Shown piece after piece: positions 61,822-64,000 of a DNA stretch of 64,000 nucleotides (the first letter of the stretch is position 1; the number at the start of each line of letters is the position of its first letter). Made by a program: the position numbers and the translations under genes. The stretch is from positions 60,366 to 124,365 of the forward strand of contig CAMYAM010000003.1 of assembly GCA_947253875.1 (NCBI GenBank), read 5' to 3'. The DNA is from an uncultured Fastidiosipila sp. (GTDB taxonomy: Bacteria > Bacillota > Clostridia > Saccharofermentanales > Fastidiosipilaceae). The notes below the pieces were generated by a model. The model saw nothing but the letters and a program-made list of their open reading frames with translations, was not told the DNA's origin and searched no databases.

Positions 61822-62587
61822 ATAATTTTCCACCTGATTTATCAGACTCTATAAGTAATCTCATGGCTTCTATACTAACTTTAATAGCCTCACTCATATC
61901 GTGGGTTTCATTATCTTCCATACCTGCTTTTAATCTATCTTTGTTCCATAAAACGTGTAATACTGCACCAGATCTAATACCTAAAACCTGAGAAACAGTA
62001 AATAAAGCTGCGCACTCCATTTCTGAAGCTAAGGCACCACCTCTTTTCCAGGCCTCCCATTTATTTAATAACTCATAACTCACTGGCATCCTCTCTGGAG
62101 AATGTTGACCGTAGAATGAATCTTTAGTATGTATTGTGCCAACATGGAAATTCCTATCAGATTTTTGACTCGCTTTAACAAGAGCCAAAGTGACTTCAAA
62201 ATTTGCAGTTGCTGGAAATTCTATTGGTAAATATTCTTTACTTGTACCTTCCATTCTTATTGTTGAATTAGCAATCACAAGATCGCCACCTTTAACTTTC
62301 AAATCAATCCCACCTGTACTTCCAATCCTTATACATGTAGTAACACCAATTTGAGCCAGTTCTTCTATGGCAATAGCCGTTGAAGGTCCACCCATTCCTG
62401 TGGACATAACCAGTACTTTTTCACCTTCTATATAGCCTACATAAGATGTATATTCTCTATTTACTGCTAACTTCTGGGATTTATCAAGATAGTCCGCAAT
62501 TTTCCCCACCCTTCCAGGATCACCAGGCAAAATTGCATATTTAATATTTAAGTTATCTTCTAGTCCAATATGATACATTTTACTCAT
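61814..62587 (-). CDS. udp: Uridine phosphorylase
   Basis: Cleaves uridine with phosphate to uracil and ribose 1-phosphate. The 257-residue protein opens YHIGLEDNLNIKYAILPGDPGRVGKIA (phosphate-binding loop GDPGR) and has MSTGMGGPSTAIAIEEL (about 69-85), RIGSTGG, and ASEMECAALF near 197. Length normal. It is first of the leftward nucleoside salvage run; upstream lies a tandem repeat and the kdgT remnant. Confidence 0.94.
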   Translation of the reverse strand: MSKMYHIGLEDNLNIKYAILPGDPGRVGKIADYLDKSQKLAVNREYTSYVGYIEGEKVLVMSTGMGGPSTAIAIEELAQIGVTTCIRIGSTGGIDLKVKGGDLVIANSTIRMEGTSKEYLPIEFPATANFEVTLALVKASQKSDRNFHVGTIHTKDSFYGQHSPERMPVSYELLNKWEAWKRGGALASEMECAALFTVSQVLGIRSGAVLHVLWNKDRLKAGMEDNETHDMSEAIKVSIEAMRLLIESDKSGGKLYE

Positions 62588-62660
62588 AATTCATTCCTCT
62601 ATCTTTAGCTATTCCATATTCGTGGCTGCGGGTGTTTAATTTAGTTCTCAACTTGATCAC

Positions 62661-62732
62661 TAGATTAATTCTATTTTAGAACATTTTCACATTAAATAGA
62701 TTAATTCTATTTTAGAGCATTTTTACATTTAA
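62661..62732 (-). repeat. Two tandem 36-bp repeats upstream of udp
   Basis: Units at 62661-62696 and 62697-62732 share 33 of 36 bases. Each starts TAGATTAATTCTATTTTAGA. On the minus strand each gives CTAAAATAGAATT, with TAAAAT as a -10-like box. A recent duplication or a pair of binding sites in the udp promoter region. Confidence 0.7.
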
Positions 62733-62759
62733 AGAAAAACATATTATATTAAATATGTA

Positions 62760-63062
62760 CTAAAGATTCTTTTTCTCAATTCCCATTTTATTTGCTGTTC
62801 TTCTTAAGAAACTCAAAAATACCTTAAATAGCAAAAGTATTCCTTGATTTTTGAACAATTTACTTAAATCTCTTACTCGTAAACCTATAGATGCAATAAA
62901 GTGAATCAAGGTTAATAACGTAGTAGAGCTTTTCTCAGTAAATAAAGGCTCTGATAATCCACCTATCTCGAATAAACCAGGGGAAAAAGTATTGATTAAA
63001 GAACTAATAACCATTGGTATTAGTGTCAGCCAACCAGGAACTCTTTTCATAAATATAAGCAT
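62760..63062 (-). pseudogene. kdgT: Remnant of a 2-keto-3-deoxygluconate permease gene
   Basis: A 100-codon open frame. Residues 6-90 align by eye with the N-terminal quarter of KdgT: RVPGWLTLIPMVISSLINTFSPG matches [22 protein letters not shown], and LRVRDLSKLFKNQGILLLFKV matches the next helix region. Intact KdgT has about 320 residues and 10 helices; here the frame ends after about three. The C-terminal residues (FLRRTANKMGIEKK) do not follow the family. A truncated pseudogene rather than a functional permease. Confidence 0.6.
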
Positions 63063-63247
63063 TACACTCTTAACGCAAAATCTTCCATTTTCAAATACAA
63101 ATAATCTAATATAAGATCAATATTAAAGATCACACAAAAGGTCTTCTAATCCGGAAAATTTAATATTTTACTTGCTTTATTTCTACTTTAGTTAGAAAAT
63201 ACTTTAGGTAATTCATTTTAAAGATTTTTACTTTGATTGGAGTTTTT

Positions 63248-63736
63248 ATGAAAAACAAAAATATTATAGTACTTGTTAATCCTGATATTCCATACAATAC
63301 TGGAAACATCGGCAGAACCTGTGTTATTGCTAATGCCGAGCTGCATTTAGTTAAGCCACTGGGGTTCTCATTAGATGATAAATACATAAAAAGATCTGGA
63401 ATGGATTATTGGCAAGATATAGATCTTACTGTTTGGGAAAACTTGGATGAATTTTCTATATTCTTAGAAGAAAAAGTTGAATCCGGTGAATATCAAACAA
63501 TTTACTGTACAACCAAAGCTAAGAAAACCATTGGAGAACTCAATATTGATAGACCTGCAATAATTATTCTTGGTTCCGAATCAGCTGGTCTACCTGAGGA
63601 CTGGATGTCGCTACATCCTGACCGCTGCTACAGAATCCCAATGTCTGAACACTATCGCTCATTAAACCTCTCTAACTCTGAAGCTATAGTGTTGTATGAA
63701 GTTTTAAGACAACAAGGTTATCCCAAGTTGCATTAA
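63248..63736 (+). CDS. trmL: tRNA (cytidine/uridine(34)-2'-O)-methyltransferase TrmL
   Basis: SPOUT-class methyltransferase of the wobble nucleotide in tRNA(Leu). The 162-residue protein opens NKNIIVLVNPDIPYNTGNIGRTC, the family signature. LVKPLGFSLDDKYIKRSGMDYW, IILGSESAGLPEDWM and IPMSEHYRSLNLSNSEAIVLYE (SAM knot) follow. The ATG at 63248 has TTGGAG 5 bases upstream; a TTG at 63233 is a weaker start. Length is usual. Confidence 0.95.
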   Translation: MKNKNIIVLVNPDIPYNTGNIGRTCVIANAELHLVKPLGFSLDDKYIKRSGMDYWQDIDLTVWENLDEFSIFLEEKVESGEYQTIYCTTKAKKTIGELNIDRPAIIILGSESAGLPEDWMSLHPDRCYRIPMSEHYRSLNLSNSEAIVLYEVLRQQGYPKLH

Positions 63737-63824
63737 TTTTCGGGCTCATTAAGCTTTATGTCAGTGCTGGTTAAGATTAACTTCTTAGTAAAATTTAGAA
63801 ATTTCACTTTCTAATTAAATATGA

Positions 63825-63852
63825 TTGCGAATCTATTAGCATTTGATATAGT
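63825..63852 (+). promoter_or_regulatory. Promoter of tRNA-Ser
   Basis: TTGCGA (63825-63830), 16 bases, TATAGT (63847-63852) with TGA just before the -10. Confidence 0.65.
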
Positions 63853-63870
63853 ATAAGAACTTAAATTTAT

Positions 63871-63961
63871 GGAGAGGTACCCAAGAGGCTGAAGGGGTCG
63901 CACTCGAAATGCGATAGGTCGTTTACGCGGCGCGAGGGTTCAAATCCCTTCCTCTCCGCCA
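63871..63961 (+). tRNA. tRNA-Ser(CGA)
   Basis: A 91-nt class II tRNA with encoded CCA. Acceptor GGAGAGG pairs with CCTCTCC, discriminator G. Anticodon arm TCGCA-CTCGAAA-TGCGA reads CGA. A long variable arm (TAGGTCGTTTACGCGGC region) and T-arm GGTTCAAATCC are present. Confidence 0.97.
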
Positions 63962-63965
63962 GTTT

Positions 63966-63996
63966 ACCCTGTAGCATCTGTAGTTACAGGGTTTTA
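63966..63996 (+). terminator. Terminator after tRNA-Ser
   Basis: ACCCTGTA (63966-63973) pairs with TACAGGGT (63985-63992), 11-base loop, followed by TTTT. Confidence 0.7.
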
Positions 63997-64000
63997 AATT

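Noticed and set aside
63160..63387. A 75-codon minus-strand frame overlapping trmL
   Set aside because: Its sequence is antisense to the conserved start of TrmL and shows no family.
1..64000. CRISPR arrays, insertion sequences, prophage genes or rRNA
   Set aside because: No regularly spaced repeats, transposase, integrase, phage structural motifs or rRNA segments were found on either strand.

Overview
The window is a strongly AT-rich bacterial chromosome segment, densely packed with genes. Gene content points to a fermentative, low-GC Firmicute of the class Clostridia. Supporting features are the catalytic GlgC plus non-catalytic GlgD pair, a PPi-type phosphofructokinase, AlaX, a PepV-type dipeptidase, a DUF6062 protein, UPF0735, sigma-A-like promoters and AGGAGG ribosome binding sites. 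A mevalonate-pathway operon is less usual for that class. Naming a family (for example Oscillospiraceae/Fastidiosipila-like) would be a guess. I see no insertion sequence, prophage or CRISPR array, so this looks like core chromosome with a few eroded genes.

Layout. 1-7.8 kb: a leftward mutS-mutL-miaA-hfq block (Hfq cut by the window edge) preceded by a divergent acyltransferase-like gene. 8-11.3 kb: a leftward YdjI/YdjG/YdjH-like membrane-stress trio without PspA. 11.4-14.8 kb: an esterase and, rightward, a purine deaminase behind a PurBox-like pair, then AlaX. 14.8-21 kb: a lipoprotein with an in-frame amber near its end, PPi-phosphofructokinase under a palindrome-covered promoter, a HEAT-like protein, an MFS transporter and an ACT-domain regulator. 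21-27.3 kb: RdgB, an rRNA m5C methyltransferase, an M3-like protein lacking its zinc site, and ArgS. 27.7-33.7 kb: a leftward glycogen operon glgB-glgC-glgD-glgA in which GlgB lacks catalytic residues. 34-35.6 kb: an antiporter behind a fluoride riboswitch, then tRNA-Pro. 35.8-41 kb: a rubrerythrin-like protein and the rightward operon mvk-mvaD-pmk-fni. 41-45.4 kb: nitroreductase, CBM9-like protein, PepV, a DUF1461 membrane protein and apt. 45.5-53.9 kb: an ABC exporter, an Smr protein, a cluster of poorly known genes (unknown, DUF6062, P-loop/Asp23-like), YebC and RF3. 53.9-60 kb: zinc-type znuC-znuB-fur and a rightward pair of unknown genes (membrane coiled-coil protein plus helical partner). 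60-64 kb: nucleoside salvage (nucleoside deoxyribosyltransferase, MTA/SAH nucleosidase, cytidine deaminase, uridine phosphorylase), a kdgT remnant, trmL and tRNA-Ser.

How the genes work together. Salvage of purines and pyrimidines is represented several times (add, apt, ndt, mtnN, cdd, udp). Carbon storage and glycolysis are represented by the glg operon and pfp, and isoprenoid synthesis by the lower mevalonate pathway. The most striking theme is three proteins that keep a recognisable enzyme fold but have lost catalytic or metal-binding residues: GlgB, the M3-like protein and the rubrerythrin-like protein. Several promoters also carry clear symmetric or phased repeats that look like operators. 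All calls are by eye from sequence motifs; no database search was run.
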